A stretch of 64,000 nucleotides of DNA, taken from the NCBI RefSeq assembly GCF_050946405.1, contig NZ_JBMNUS010000001.1, positions 310,001 through 374,000 of the forward strand, given 5' to 3'. Each line of letters starts with the position of its first letter. Position 1 is the stretch's first letter. The notes beneath the pieces are model-generated. The model worked only from the letters and a program-made list of their open reading frames with translations, did not search any database and was not told where the DNA came from. The DNA is from Pseudochelatococcus sp050946405 (lineage in GTDB: Bacteria > Pseudomonadota > Alphaproteobacteria > Rhizobiales > Beijerinckiaceae). Of this stretch, positions 8,842-18,349 are shown piece by piece. Made by a program: the position numbers and the translations under genes.

Positions 8842-9315
8842 TCAGCCCTTGTCGCGCATGATCCGCGCGCGGTCGCGATCCCATGCGCGTTTTTTCTCCG
8901 TCTCGCGCTTATCGTGCAGGTTCTTGCCGCGTGCAAGCGCGATCTCGACCTTGGCGCGCCCGCGATCGTTGAAATAGATCTTCAGCGGCACGACGGTGAA
9001 ACCCTCGCGCTGGGTGGCGCCCAGCAGGCGGTTGATCTGGCGCTTGTGCAGCAGGAGCCGGCGCGGGCGGCGCGGCTCGTGGTTGAAGCGGTTCGCCTGC
9101 AAATATTCCGGGATATAGGCGTTGAAGAGAAAAAACTCCTCGCCCGAGGGGCCGGCATAGGATTCGCCGATCGTGGCCTTGCCGGTGCGCAGCGCCTTCA
9201 CCTCCGTGCCGGTCAGCGCGATGCCCGCCTCGATGGTATCGACGATCTCGTAATTGAAGCGGGCCTTGCGGTTGTCCGCGACAATCCGCTGCCCGCCCTT
9301 CTCCTTCGGCGCCAT
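8842..9315 (-). CDS. smpB: SsrA-binding protein SmpB
   Basis: Binds tmRNA and brings it to stalled ribosomes for trans-translation. 157 residues, the usual length. Typical segments are NRKARFNYEIVDTIEAGI at the N-terminus, LTGTEVKALRTGKA, and the oligonucleotide-binding core with YIPEYLQANRFNHEPRRPR. The basic C-terminal tail (KRETEKKRAWDRDRARIMRDKG) enters the decoding centre. It starts 4 bases after the dapA stop, so the two genes form one minus-strand transcript, a common order in Rhizobiales. Confidence 0.97.
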   Translation of the reverse strand: MAPKEKGGQRIVADNRKARFNYEIVDTIEAGIALTGTEVKALRTGKATIGESYAGPSGEEFFLFNAYIPEYLQANRFNHEPRRPRRLLLHKRQINRLLGATQREGFTVVPLKIYFNDRGRAKVEIALARGKNLHDKRETEKKRAWDRDRARIMRDKG

Positions 9316-9319
9316 CGGG

Positions 9320-10213
9320 TTATCCGTCGATCACGCCGGCATGCGCGAGCGCCTCGTCGACCTTGGCCTTCGCCGCCGCCGACACCGGCACCATCGGCAG
9401 GCGCACCTCGTCGCGAATCCGCCCTACGCGCGCGAGCGCATACTTGACCGGCGAGGGATTGGTGTCGATGAAGAGCGCCGTATGCAACGGCAGCAGCCGG
9501 TCCTGCCATGCGAGCGCGGTGGCGAAATCGCCCGTCAGCGCGGCGTGGAGCAGATCGGCGCATTGCCGGGGAGCCACGTTCGACGACACGGAGATGCAGC
9601 CGTGGCCGCCGTGCGCCACGAAGCCGAGCGCCGTCACGTCCTCGCCCGAGAGCTGGATGAAATCGGGCCCCAGCACCTGGCGCTGCAAGCTGACGCGGGC
9701 GATGTTGGCGGTGGCGTCCTTGACGCCGACGATGTTCGGCAGCTCGAAGAGCCGCGCCATCGTCTCCACGGACATGTCGATCACCGAACGGGGCGGGATG
9801 TTGTAGATGACGATCGGAATGCCGATGGCGTCATTGATCGCCTTGAAGTGCTGATAGAGCCCTTCCTGATTCGGCTTGTTGTAATAGGGCGTCACGACCA
9901 GCACGGCATCCGCGCCGACCTCTTCCGCATGACGGGCGAAGTCGATGGCTTCGGCGGTGCTGTTCGAGCCCGCGCCGGCCATCACCGGGACGCGGCCCTT
10001 CGCCTCCTCCACCGCCCATGCGACGACCTGCTTGTGTTCGTCGTGGCTCAGCGTCGGGCTCTCGCCCGTCGTGCCGACCGGTACGAGGCCGTCGACGCCG
10101 CTCTCGATCTGCCATGCGACGAGTTCGCGAAAGGCGCCCTCGTCGACCTCGCCGTCGCGGAACGGCGTCACGAGCGCGGTGTATAAACCCTTGAAGCGGG
10201 GATTTGCTGTCAT
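9320..10213 (-). CDS. dapA: 4-Hydroxy-tetrahydrodipicolinate synthase
   Basis: Condenses pyruvate with L-aspartate semialdehyde in lysine and meso-diaminopimelate synthesis. 297 residues, normal length. Visible landmarks are TALVTPFRDGEVDE, the substrate-binding VPVGTTGESPTLSHDEH, and the YYNKPNQEG motif with its catalytic Tyr. The Schiff-base lysine lies in NIVGVKDATANI. GGHGCISVSSNV is near the C-terminal half. The start is supported by GGGGGA upstream. The gene is divergent from the lytic transglycosylase gene across a 429-base gap. Confidence 0.97.
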   Translation of the reverse strand: MTANPRFKGLYTALVTPFRDGEVDEGAFRELVAWQIESGVDGLVPVGTTGESPTLSHDEHKQVVAWAVEEAKGRVPVMAGAGSNSTAEAIDFARHAEEVGADAVLVVTPYYNKPNQEGLYQHFKAINDAIGIPIVIYNIPPRSVIDMSVETMARLFELPNIVGVKDATANIARVSLQRQVLGPDFIQLSGEDVTALGFVAHGGHGCISVSSNVAPRQCADLLHAALTGDFATALAWQDRLLPLHTALFIDTNPSPVKYALARVGRIRDEVRLPMVPVSAAAKAKVDEALAHAGVIDG

Positions 10214-10642
10214 GATATATCCCCCTGGATGACGGGGGCTCTCCGGGTATGGTCTGATCGTCGTCGGGCCTGGACGACCCGCGCAAGCCGCTACTTAAAC
10301 ATCCGAACGCCGTTGCGCAAAGTCTCATATTGCCGCTTGCGGAACAATCGGGTGCGTTTGTCGCCATCTTTTCGTGTCGCGACGCTTCTTTTCGTGTCGC
10401 GACGCCTCGGCCACGGTCGTGGTTAACAATTCTTGAACGCTTGTCGGCGACATTGGCGGAAACGAGGCGGCCGGCGGGCTGGCGGCAGCGGGGCCGAAGC
10501 CCGGTTTCATCCGTTGATGCGTCACGCCAGGGCATTTCTACGTTTCCTGAAACGAAAAAATGCTCCGGCTTTTTGATCAGGCATAGCCTTTTCCCAAAAG
10601 CGGCATCCACTTTTGGGGATTATGCGCCAGGGGGATTTGCTG
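10214..10642. other. Divergent intergenic region between dapA and slt
   Basis: Must contain the promoters of dapA (leftward) and of the transglycosylase gene (rightward), although I cannot name convincing -35/-10 pairs. It contains the 20-bp tandem duplication at 10367. Close to slt there is a stretch (10560-10620) with CCCAAAAG and CTTTTGGGG facing each other, of the kind often seen between genes in this order. No coding frame is supported. Confidence 0.5.
10367..10406. repeat. 20-bp tandem duplication
   Basis: Two adjacent copies of TCTTTTCGTGTCGCGACGC plus one variable base (10367-10386 and 10387-10406). Each copy contains the palindrome GTCGCGAC. It may be a doubled operator or simple replication slippage. 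Confidence 0.8.
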
Positions 10643-12910
10643 ATGCGCCTGCGAACCGCGCTCGTTCTTTCATTCGCCGTCGTCGCGGTCATCCTGGGAC
10701 CGGGCCTGATCGCGGACAGGCGCGAGGCGGCGGACAGGACGCCGGAAGCGCCCGCGACCGAAGCCGCGACACCGGAACCGTCGATGCAAACGGCAGCCCT
10801 GCCGACGCCCGTCCCGGAAGCCGCCGCGCCGGAAGCCGTGCCGGAAGTGACGCCGCGCTGGCCGGCGTTCGACATCCCCGCCTTCCGGGAGGCGCTTTCC
10901 CTCTACCGCGCGGGCGATCCGGCGGCCGCGGACGCCGCCGCCGCGCGCGTGCCCGATCCGGCGACGCGCGACACCCTGGAATGGATCGCCATCCGCTCGG
11001 CCGGCGCGGGCATCGAGCGGGCGCGCATCGAGGCTTTTCTCGCGCGCAATCCCGACTGGCCCGGCGCCGCCGCTTTCCGGCGGCGCATCGAGGCTCAGTT
11101 TCTGCAAAGCGCCCCGGCGGCAGACGACGTGCTCGTTTTCTTCGACGGGCAACCACCGGCAACGGTGGCGGGCAAGCTCGCCTACAGCCGCGCGCTGGCC
11201 GGCGGCGGGCGCGGCGAGGAAGCGCTCGCACTGGCCCGCGCGCTCTGGCACGAAGAGCCCCTTTCAACCACCGCCCGCCGCTCCCTGCTCGACACGCACG
11301 GCGGCAACCTCACCGCCGACGATCACCGCATCCGCATGCGCAACCTGCTCTATGCCGGCGAGTGGGAAACCGCCGCCGAGGCGGCGCTGCGGGCGGGGCG
11401 CGACGAGGTTGCCCTCGCGGAAGCCTTCACGGCCGTGACGAAGCGCACGCGCGACGCCGCCAAGCTGCTTCAGACGGTTCCCGCGTCGTTGCAGGACGCA
11501 CCCGAATGGCTGCTGGCGAAATCGCGGCTGGAGCGGCGCGGCGGCGACCTGAAGGCGGCGGCGGGCGCGCTCGCCCAAGCAGCGCCCAAGCCAGCACCCA
11601 AACCGGCACCCGAGCCGACCGCCGCCCCGAGCCCGGCGGCGAATGAACGGACGGAGCAGGAGGAGCAGACGGCCCTGCCCGAAGGCGCCGACGATACGCC
11701 CGCCATCCGCGTCATCGAGGCGCCCGTTCCCGAGGGGCCGGTCGCCGACGACGGCGCCAGCGGCTCCGGCTGGGCGCTGGAACAGCGGCTCGTCGCCCGC
11801 GCCCTGCTCGACGCCGGCCAGCCGCGGGCCGCCTACGAGGTCGCGGCGCTGCCCTTCGCCGTTCGTGAATCGGACCATATCGAGGCCGCCTTCTTCGCCG
11901 GCTGGATCGCGCTGCGGTTTCTCGATCAGCCGGCGAAGGCAGCCGCGCATTTCGCCGACGCCGCGCCGCACGCCACCTTGCCGATCTCCATCGCCCGCGT
12001 CGCCTACTGGCGCGGCCGCGCCGCGCGGGCCCTGGGCAAGGCGGACGAGGCGCAGGCGCATTTCGCGCAGGCAGCCGATCATTCGACGACCTATTACGGA
12101 CAGCTCGCGCGCGAGGAACTCGGCCTCCGCGCCCTGGCGGTGCGTGCGCTGCCGGAGCCTACCGCGCAGGCCCGCTTCGATCTGTCGCAGATGCGGCCCG
12201 CGCAGGCCATGCGGCTGCTGTTCGCAGCGGGCGAAACCGATCTCGCGTTGCTGTTCCTGCCCGATCTCGCCCGCTCGCTCGACGACGATCATCTCGCGGC
12301 GCTCGCCGAAGAGGTGCACGAATCGGGCGACGCGCGCGCGGCGCTCATTCTCGGCAAGGCCGCCGGCTACCGCGGCAAGCCGTTCGACGTGCCGGCCTTC
12401 CCCACATTCGGCATTCCGGGCGTCGACGGCGCGGCGATCGAGGAGCCGATGATCTACGCCATCACCCGGCAGGAAAGCGCCTTCGACGGCAAGGCCGTTT
12501 CCCATGCCGGCGCGCGGGGCCTGATGCAGCTCATGCCCGCCACCGCGCAGGCGACGGCGCGCAGCGCCGGGCTGCCGTTCGATCTCACGCGCCTCACCAG
12601 CGATCCCGCCTATAACGCGCGGCTCGGCGCGAGCCATCTCGGGGAACTCGTGGCGCGATGGAACGGCTCCTACATTCTCGCCATCGCCTCCTACAACGCC
12701 GGCCCCGGCAACGTGCGCAAGTGGATCGCCGCCTACGGCGACCCACGCTCCCTCAAGGTCGATCCCGTCGACTGGGTGGAACGCATCCCCTTCGCCGAAA
12801 CGCGCAATTACGTGCAACGGGTGCTTGAAAACCTGCAAGTCTACCGCGCACGCCTCAACAACGAGACCGCTCTGCGCCTTTCCAGCGACATGGAACGCGG
12901 CCGAAACTAG
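10643..12910 (+). CDS. slt: Soluble lytic murein transglycosylase
   Basis: Cleaves the beta-1,4 bond between MurNAc and GlcNAc in peptidoglycan, forming 1,6-anhydroMurNAc. The 755-residue precursor begins with a signal sequence (MRLRTALVLSFAVVAVIL). An alpha-helical superhelix of the Slt70 type and an Ala/Pro-rich linker (KPAPKPAPEP, about residues 315-330) follow. The C-terminal SLT domain has the catalytic Glu in AITRQESAFD, then SHAGARGLMQLMPATA and SYNAGPGNVRKW. I chose ATG 10643 because AGGGGGA lies eight bases upstream and the signal peptide starts there; an ATG at 10622 is possible. It acts in the periplasm. Confidence 0.94.
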   Translation: MRLRTALVLSFAVVAVILGPGLIADRREAADRTPEAPATEAATPEPSMQTAALPTPVPEAAAPEAVPEVTPRWPAFDIPAFREALSLYRAGDPAAADAAAARVPDPATRDTLEWIAIRSAGAGIERARIEAFLARNPDWPGAAAFRRRIEAQFLQSAPAADDVLVFFDGQPPATVAGKLAYSRALAGGGRGEEALALARALWHEEPLSTTARRSLLDTHGGNLTADDHRIRMRNLLYAGEWETAAEAALRAGRDEVALAEAFTAVTKRTRDAAKLLQTVPASLQDAPEWLLAKSRLERRGGDLKAAAGALAQAAPKPAPKPAPEPTAAPSPAANERTEQEEQTALPEGADDTPAIRVIEAPVPEGPVADDGASGSGWALEQRLVARALLDAGQPRAAYEVAALPFAVRESDHIEAAFFAGWIALRFLDQPAKAAAHFADAAPHATLPISIARVAYWRGRAARALGKADEAQAHFAQAADHSTTYYGQLAREELGLRALAVRALPEPTAQARFDLSQMRPAQAMRLLFAAGETDLALLFLPDLARSLDDDHLAALAEEVHESGDARAALILGKAAGYRGKPFDVPAFPTFGIPGVDGAAIEEPMIYAITRQESAFDGKAVSHAGARGLMQLMPATAQATARSAGLPFDLTRLTSDPAYNARLGASHLGELVARWNGSYILAIASYNAGPGNVRKWIAAYGDPRSLKVDPVDWVERIPFAETRNYVQRVLENLQVYRARLNNETALRLSSDMERGRN

Positions 12911-13111
12911 GATAGCTCACGTTCATGCGCCGCCGAAACTGAGCGAAAGCAAAGATTTATCCTCATGCAATAATACAGTGGTCACAGACCGGTGATAGTC
13001 GGGAAAATACCCTGCGCATGCCGTCTGCCGCGAGGGCGAATCGCGCCGCGTATTTTCCGGCCAAGACACCAACGGCCGCCGGAAGCCGAATAATCGCCAG
13101 GAGAGGATAAA

Positions 13112-14026
13112 ATGACGACGAACGAGACTTCCCGCGATGATCAGGCTTTCCGCGACGTCTATGTGTCGGCCAAGGACGGGCTGAAGCTCCATGTGCGCGA
13201 GTACGGCCCGCAGGTGACGCAGACGCCCGCCGTCGTCTGCCTGCCCGGCATGGCCCGGACCGCGGCCGATTTCCATCCGCTCGCGACGCTGCTCGCCAAC
13301 GACCCGCAGCAGCCTCACCGCGTCATCTGCATCGACTATCGCGGGCGCGGCCTTTCGGAATGGGACCCGGACTGGACGCATTACAACCCCTTTACCGAGC
13401 TGGACGATCTTCAGCAGGTGCTGGCGGCGCTCGGCGTGCCGAAGGCGGTTTTCGTCGGCACCTCGCGCGGCGGCCTGATCGTGCTCGGCCTCGTCGCCGT
13501 AGCGCCGGAGCTGATCCACGCTGTCGTCTTCAACGATGTCGGCCCGGTGGTGGAGCCGCAGGGGCTCGTGCGCATCCGCGGCTATCTGGGCAAGCTGCCC
13601 CAGCCCGCCGATTACGGCGAGGCGATCGCCATTCTCAGGAGCTATTCGGACGCGCAGTTTCCCTCCCTTGACGACAGCCATTGGGAAGCGCTCGCGCACG
13701 GCACCTGGCACGAAGTCGACGGCAAGCTGCAACTCGCCTACGACCCCGCGCTCAAGAACACGCTGGAAGGAATCGACCTGACGAAGGCGGCTCCGCCGCT
13801 GTGGCCGATGTTCGACGGCCTCAAGGAGCTGCCGGTGCTCGTCGTGCGCGGCGAGAAATCGGATATCCTGCGCCCGGACACGCTGGCGGAAATGCAGGCG
13901 CGCCACGGCAAGCTGGAAACGGTGCTCGTGGCGGATCAGGGACATACGCCCGTCATGAGCCATGCCGACGTCAGCCTGCCGATCGTCAGTTTCATCAACC
14001 GCGTCAGCCTGCCGGGCGGCGTGTGA
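13112..14026 (+). CDS. Alpha/beta hydrolase
   Basis: A 304-residue alpha/beta hydrolase. The nucleophile elbow is GTSRGG (about residue 118-123), with the Ser as nucleophile. The oxyanion region is VVCLPGMARTAADF (about 42-55), the acid Asp probably lies near GEKSDILRPDTL, and the His is in DQGHTPVM. The substrate is unknown. It is transcribed alone: it is preceded by GGAGAGGATAAAATG and ends before a perfect palindrome that separates it from convergent genes. Confidence 0.85.
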   Translation: MTTNETSRDDQAFRDVYVSAKDGLKLHVREYGPQVTQTPAVVCLPGMARTAADFHPLATLLANDPQQPHRVICIDYRGRGLSEWDPDWTHYNPFTELDDLQQVLAALGVPKAVFVGTSRGGLIVLGLVAVAPELIHAVVFNDVGPVVEPQGLVRIRGYLGKLPQPADYGEAIAILRSYSDAQFPSLDDSHWEALAHGTWHEVDGKLQLAYDPALKNTLEGIDLTKAAPPLWPMFDGLKELPVLVVRGEKSDILRPDTLAEMQARHGKLETVLVADQGHTPVMSHADVSLPIVSFINRVSLPGGV

Positions 14027-14054
14027 GGCGGGTTGCGGCAAATCCGGGAAGCGG

Positions 14055-14074
14055 GGGCGGTTCGCGAACCGCCC
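14055..14074. terminator. Bidirectional terminator-like palindrome
   Basis: GGGCGGTTCGCGAACCGCCC is a perfect 20-base palindrome that folds into an 8-bp stem with a CGCG loop. It fills the gap between two convergent genes and ends one base before the stop of the metallo-hydrolase gene. There is no T run. Confidence 0.6.
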
Positions 14075-14887
14075 TCATCCGGTTACGATGCGCATGCCGT
14101 CGTAAGCCGGCTCCACACCCGGCGGCAGGCGCGCGCTGAGCGCGTCATAGTCGAGATCGGCGTGCAGATCCGTGAGAACGGCGCGGCGCGGCGCGACGCG
14201 CGCAATGAGATCGAGCGCTTCTTCCACGCAGAAATGCGACGGATGCGGGTTGTCGCGCAGCGCGTCGATGATGAGAACGTCGAGGCCGCGCAGAGGCGCG
14301 ATGCCGGCCTCCGGCACCTGCACGACATCGGGAATATAGGCAATCGCGCCCGATCCGATGTCGAAGCGGAAGCCCAGCGCATCGATATCGCCATGATGCA
14401 CCCGCACCGGCAGCACGCCGATCGCGCCGCCGTCTCCGGCCAGCGTCAGCGGCTCGCCGTCGGCAAGGCCGTGCATCGTCAGGATGGGCGGATAATGGCT
14501 GCCGGGCGGGGTGATGAAGCAATAGGAGAAACGCTGGAGCAGCAGCGCCCCGGTTGCCGGGCTGGCGTAGACATCCAGCCGGCGGCGCTGGGCCAGCGCC
14601 AGCGTGCGCAGATCGTCGATGCCATGGGTGTGGTCCGCGTGCTCGTGCGTGTAGAGAACGGCGTCGAGCTTTTCCACCGCGGCATCGAGCAATTGCTCGC
14701 GCAGATCCGGCCCGGTATCGACGAGAAGCAGCGTCTCCCCGGCCTCCCGCGTGCCGCGCGAGACGAGGATGGAGCACCGGCGGCGCCGGTTTTTCGGGTT
14801 GGCGGGATCGCACGCGCCCCAACCGGCCCCGGCGCGCGGCACGCCCGTCGAGGAACCGCAGCCGAGAATGGTGACGGTGAGCGTCAT
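14075..14887 (-). CDS. MBL-fold metallo-hydrolase, PhnP-like
   Basis: A 270-residue metallo-beta-lactamase-fold hydrolase. The metal motif HxHxDH is visible as YTHEHADHTHGIDDL (about residues 79-93). GCGSSTGVPR at the N-terminus, a later LLVDTGPDLREQ with its metal-bridging Asp region, and HPSHFCVEEAL are typical of the phosphoribosyl 1,2-cyclic phosphodiesterase (PhnP-like) branch. The true substrate in this organism is unknown; no phosphonate genes are nearby. Its ATG overlaps the TatD stop as ATGA, and it is the last gene of the tmk-holB-metG-tatD run. Confidence 0.87.
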   Translation of the reverse strand: MTLTVTILGCGSSTGVPRAGAGWGACDPANPKNRRRRCSILVSRGTREAGETLLLVDTGPDLREQLLDAAVEKLDAVLYTHEHADHTHGIDDLRTLALAQRRRLDVYASPATGALLLQRFSYCFITPPGSHYPPILTMHGLADGEPLTLAGDGGAIGVLPVRVHHGDIDALGFRFDIGSGAIAYIPDVVQVPEAGIAPLRGLDVLIIDALRDNPHPSHFCVEEALDLIARVAPRRAVLTDLHADLDYDALSARLPPGVEPAYDGMRIVTG

Positions 14888-15681
14888 GCGGCGAGACTTC
14901 CCGCCAGCCTGTCGCTGCCCGTCTTGCCGAACAACCGGCGGAAATTCTCGGTGGTGAGTTGCGCCAGCGCCTGCTCGCTGACGCCCCGCACCTCGGCCAG
15001 CATCCGCGCCGTGTGAGCGACGTAAGCCGGCTCGTTGCGCTTGCCCCGGAAAGGCAGCGGCGCGAGATAAGGCGCGTCCGTCTCCACCAGCAACCGGTCC
15101 AGCGGCACCGCGCGGGCGATAGCGCGGATCTCGTCGGATTTCCTGAAAGTCAGAATGCCGGAGAACGAGACGTAAAGCCCCAGTTCCACCCCCACCCGCG
15201 CCAGTTCCGGCCCGGACGAGAAGCAGTGCAGCACGGCGGTGAAGCGGCCCTTCGCCATTTCCTGCGACAGAATGGCGATCATATCCTCGTCGGCGCTGCG
15301 GGCATGGATGACGAGCGGCAAGCCGGTGGCGCGCGCGGCCGCGATGTGGCGCACGAACACCTCCTTCTGCACGGCCATCGACTCACGCTCGTAGAAGTAA
15401 TCGAGCCCCGCCTCGCCGATGGCGACACAACGCGGATGCGCGGCGAGCGCTATGATTTCCTCCAGCGTCACATCCGGCTCGTCCTTCGCCTGCATGGGGT
15501 GCGTGCCGATGGAGAAGAAGACGCCCGGATGCGCCTCCGCGATGGCGCGATAGGTGGCGGCCTCGCGGACGCGGGTGGAGATCGTCACCACCTGCCCCAC
15601 GCCCGCAGCCGCGGCGCGCGCCAGCACGCCGTCGATTTCCTTCAGGAAATAATCCAGATGACAATGCGTATCGACAAGCAT
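14884..15681 (-). CDS. TatD family metal-dependent hydrolase
   Basis: A 265-residue TatD-type hydrolase (metal-dependent DNase family). Metal ligands and signatures are in order: LVDTHCHLDYF (residues 2-12), IGEAGLDYFYE (about 92-102), PLVIHARSADED (about 127-138), LHCFSSG and VETDAPYLAP. The exact cellular role is uncertain (DNA repair or quality control has been proposed). The start codon overlaps the metG stop as TAATG, showing tight translational coupling, and the end overlaps the MBL gene. Confidence 0.93.
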   Translation of the reverse strand: MLVDTHCHLDYFLKEIDGVLARAAAAGVGQVVTISTRVREAATYRAIAEAHPGVFFSIGTHPMQAKDEPDVTLEEIIALAAHPRCVAIGEAGLDYFYERESMAVQKEVFVRHIAAARATGLPLVIHARSADEDMIAILSQEMAKGRFTAVLHCFSSGPELARVGVELGLYVSFSGILTFRKSDEIRAIARAVPLDRLLVETDAPYLAPLPFRGKRNEPAYVAHTARMLAEVRGVSEQALAQLTTENFRRLFGKTGSDRLAGSLAA

Positions 15682-17237
15682 TATGCGCCGGCCCCTTCCT
15701 CCGGCTCGACATAGCGGGGAAACACGCCCACGGGCTCGGGCAGCGTCACGCCCGGCGCGATGCGGCCGGCCTCCCCGAGCGCGGCGAAATCGCGCGCCTC
15801 CTCCGGCACCGCCAGCAGATCAAGCAAACGCGCGGCGGCGTCCGGCGTCGCGATGCGCGCGAAGATCGCCACCTGCCGCAGCACTTCCGCCGTGACGTAA
15901 AGCACCGTGCCCATGCGTTCCGGGTCCGTCTTGCGCAGCGCCCACGGCGCTTGCGCGGCGAAATAACGGTTGGCGTCCGCCACCACGGCCCACACATCGT
16001 TGAGAACGGTGTGGATGGCCAGATCCGCCATCGCCGCCCGCGCCTTGCCGATGAGAGCATCGGTGGCGGCAAGCAGCGTGCGGTCGGCCTCGTCGAGCGA
16101 GCCGGGCGCGGGCAGCACGCCGTCGAGGTTCTTGGCGATCATCGACAGCGACCGCTGCGCCAGATTGCCGAGATCGTTGGCTAGATCGGCGTTGATGCGG
16201 TTGACGATCGCCTCGTGGCTGTAGCTGCCGTCCTGCCCGAAAGGCACCTCCCGCAGCAGGAAGTAGCGCAACTGATCCACGCCGTAGGCTTTCGCCAGCG
16301 CGAGCGGATCAATGACGTTGCCGACCGACTTCGACATCTTCTCGCCGCGGTTGAACAGAAAGCCGTGGCCGAACACCCGCTTCGGAATCGCCAACCCCGC
16401 CGACATCAGGAACGCCGGCCAATAGACGGCGTGAAAGCGGGTGATATCCTTGCCGATGACATGAACATCCGCCGGCCAGAAGCGCCAGTCGGCATCGTTC
16501 TCGTCCGGGAAGCCGACGCCGGTGAGGTAGTTGGTCAGCGCATCCACCCAGACATACATGACATGGCCCGGCGCATCCGGCACCGGCACGCCCCAGGTGA
16601 GCGTCGTGCGCGAGATGGACAGGTCCTGCAAGCCGCCCTTCACGAAGCTTACCACCTCGTTGCGGCGGCTGTCCGGGCCGATGAAATCGGGATGCGCGTC
16701 GTAATGGGCGAGCAGCCGCTCCTGATAGGCGGAGAGGCGGAAGAACCAGGTTTGCTCCGTCGTCCATTCCACCGGCGTGCCCTGCGGGCCGAGCCGCACG
16801 CCGTCGCGCACCGTCGTTTCGCTCTCGTCGTAGAACGCCTCGTCGCGCACCGAGTACCAGCCCTCGTAGGTACCCAGATAGATATCGCCGGCGGCTTTCA
16901 TCCGCCGCCACAATTCCTGCGACGCGGCGTAATGCGCGGGCTCGGTGGTGCGGATGAAACGGTCGCGCGAGATGTTCAGGGCGTCCACCATGGTGATGAA
17001 CTGGGCGGTGTGGCGGTCCGACAGTTCCCTGGGACCGATGCCTTCCTTCGCCGCCGTCTGCGCCATCTTCAGGCCGTGCTCGTCGACGCCCGTCATGAAG
17101 AAGACATCGCATCCGTCGAGCCGCTTGAAGCGCGCGATGGCGTCGGTCGCGATCGCCTCGTAGGCGTGGCCGATGTGCGGCGCGCCGTTCGGGTACGAGA
17201 TCGCGGTCGTGATATAGAAGGTGTCAGCGTCGGCCAT
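15681..17237 (-). CDS. metG: Methionine--tRNA ligase
   Basis: Charges tRNA-Met. 518 residues with the class I signatures: HIGH-type PNGAPHIGHAYEAI (about residues 14-27) and KMSKSVGN (about 302-309). The knuckle region (EGWYSVRDEAFYDESE) lacks the zinc-binding Cys pairs of the E. coli enzyme. There is no C-terminal EMAP/Trbp111 dimerisation domain, so this is the short form. I chose the ATG at 17237 (MADADTFYITTAISYPNG) because upstream codons have no similarity to the family. It starts 30 bases after the holB stop and its stop overlaps tatD. Confidence 0.96.
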   Translation of the reverse strand: MADADTFYITTAISYPNGAPHIGHAYEAIATDAIARFKRLDGCDVFFMTGVDEHGLKMAQTAAKEGIGPRELSDRHTAQFITMVDALNISRDRFIRTTEPAHYAASQELWRRMKAAGDIYLGTYEGWYSVRDEAFYDESETTVRDGVRLGPQGTPVEWTTEQTWFFRLSAYQERLLAHYDAHPDFIGPDSRRNEVVSFVKGGLQDLSISRTTLTWGVPVPDAPGHVMYVWVDALTNYLTGVGFPDENDADWRFWPADVHVIGKDITRFHAVYWPAFLMSAGLAIPKRVFGHGFLFNRGEKMSKSVGNVIDPLALAKAYGVDQLRYFLLREVPFGQDGSYSHEAIVNRINADLANDLGNLAQRSLSMIAKNLDGVLPAPGSLDEADRTLLAATDALIGKARAAMADLAIHTVLNDVWAVVADANRYFAAQAPWALRKTDPERMGTVLYVTAEVLRQVAIFARIATPDAAARLLDLLAVPEEARDFAALGEAGRIAPGVTLPEPVGVFPRYVEPEEGAGA

Positions 17238-17266
17238 AGAACCTGCCAGAGTGCGGGATCGCGGCG

Positions 17267-18349
17267 TCAGGCGGCGCGAGCGCGCCGGGCGGCATCCGCG
17301 AGTTCGCCGAAAAGGGTGAGGACCAGCGGGCGGCGATCGAGATTCAACACCTGCGTCTCGCGCGCCGCACGGGCGATGTTGTCCCACACCTCGACAAAAC
17401 GCGCAAGCTTTGCCGCTCCCTCGCCGGCGCGGCGATGGATCAGCCCTGCGATCCAGTCATGGGTCGTCGACAGCAGCACCGCGAAATCGCCCTCCGCCTC
17501 CCGCCCCGCCATCTCCCCGGCAAGCGCGTGGATCGCGGCGGCATCGGTCTCCGGCAGGCGGTCCAGCAGGCCGCGCACGCGCTCCACCAGCGCGATGGTG
17601 CGCGCGTCCATCAGCCCGAGCGCCGCGCGCACCGAGCCGCCGGACAGCGCCGCAGCCCGCGCCAGCACCGCCGGCTCCGTATCGCCGAAGGGGGCGGGCA
17701 GCGACCGCACCGCTTTCTCCACATCCGCAGCCGGCAGCGCCCGCAGCAGCAGGCGCCGGCAGCGGGAGCGGATCGTGGGCAAGACCCGGCCCGGCGCATG
17801 CGCCACCAGCAGGAACAGCGCGCGGGGCGGCGGCTCCTCGATCACTTTCAGCAGCGCGTTAGCGCCGGCCGCGTTCAGGTCCTCGACACTGTCGACGATG
17901 CAGATGCGATAGCCGTCGTTGCCCGCCGTCGCGGCGAAGAGCGACAGGGCGCGGCGCACGGCATCCACGGGAATGATCGTGGACGCCGCTTTCTTGTCCG
18001 TCGCGGGCGCGCGCCGCAGCACGACGAGATTCGGATGCGACAGGGCGGCGATTCCGGCGGCAACCCTGGCCGCCGCGGGATTCTCGGGATCGGTGGCAAG
18101 CGTCGTCGCCTGCCGCGCCGCCGCGCTCGCCGGATCGGGATGAGACAGCAAAAAACGCGCCAGCCGATAGGCCAGCGTCGCCTTCCCGATGCCCTGCGGC
18201 CCGCCGATCAGCCAGGCGTGATGCAGCCGCCCGGCGCGGAACGCCTCTAGAAAGGCATGCTCCGCCGCTTCCAGACCGAACAGCGCCGTCTGCGCGCGAG
18301 GATGCGGCGCGCCGGGAAACCGGTCCGGCTCGATGTCGGCCATGCTCAT
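17267..18349 (-). CDS. holB: DNA polymerase III subunit delta'
   Basis: Clamp-loader subunit that helps place the sliding clamp on DNA. 360 residues with AAA+ features: a Walker A-like GGPQGIGKATLAYRLA (about residues 48-63), then the sensor and arginine-region segment VDSVEDLNAAGANALLKVIEEPP and FLLVAHAPGRVLPTIRSRC. The DNA-binding zinc Cys cluster is not evident. The ATG overlaps the tmk stop as ATGA; an in-frame ATG two codons downstream is an equally plausible start. Part of the dac-tmk-holB-metG run, a standard alphaproteobacterial order. Confidence 0.93.
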   Translation of the reverse strand: MSMADIEPDRFPGAPHPRAQTALFGLEAAEHAFLEAFRAGRLHHAWLIGGPQGIGKATLAYRLARFLLSHPDPASAAARQATTLATDPENPAAARVAAGIAALSHPNLVVLRRAPATDKKAASTIIPVDAVRRALSLFAATAGNDGYRICIVDSVEDLNAAGANALLKVIEEPPPRALFLLVAHAPGRVLPTIRSRCRRLLLRALPAADVEKAVRSLPAPFGDTEPAVLARAAALSGGSVRAALGLMDARTIALVERVRGLLDRLPETDAAAIHALAGEMAGREAEGDFAVLLSTTHDWIAGLIHRRAGEGAAKLARFVEVWDNIARAARETQVLNLDRRPLVLTLFGELADAARRARAA

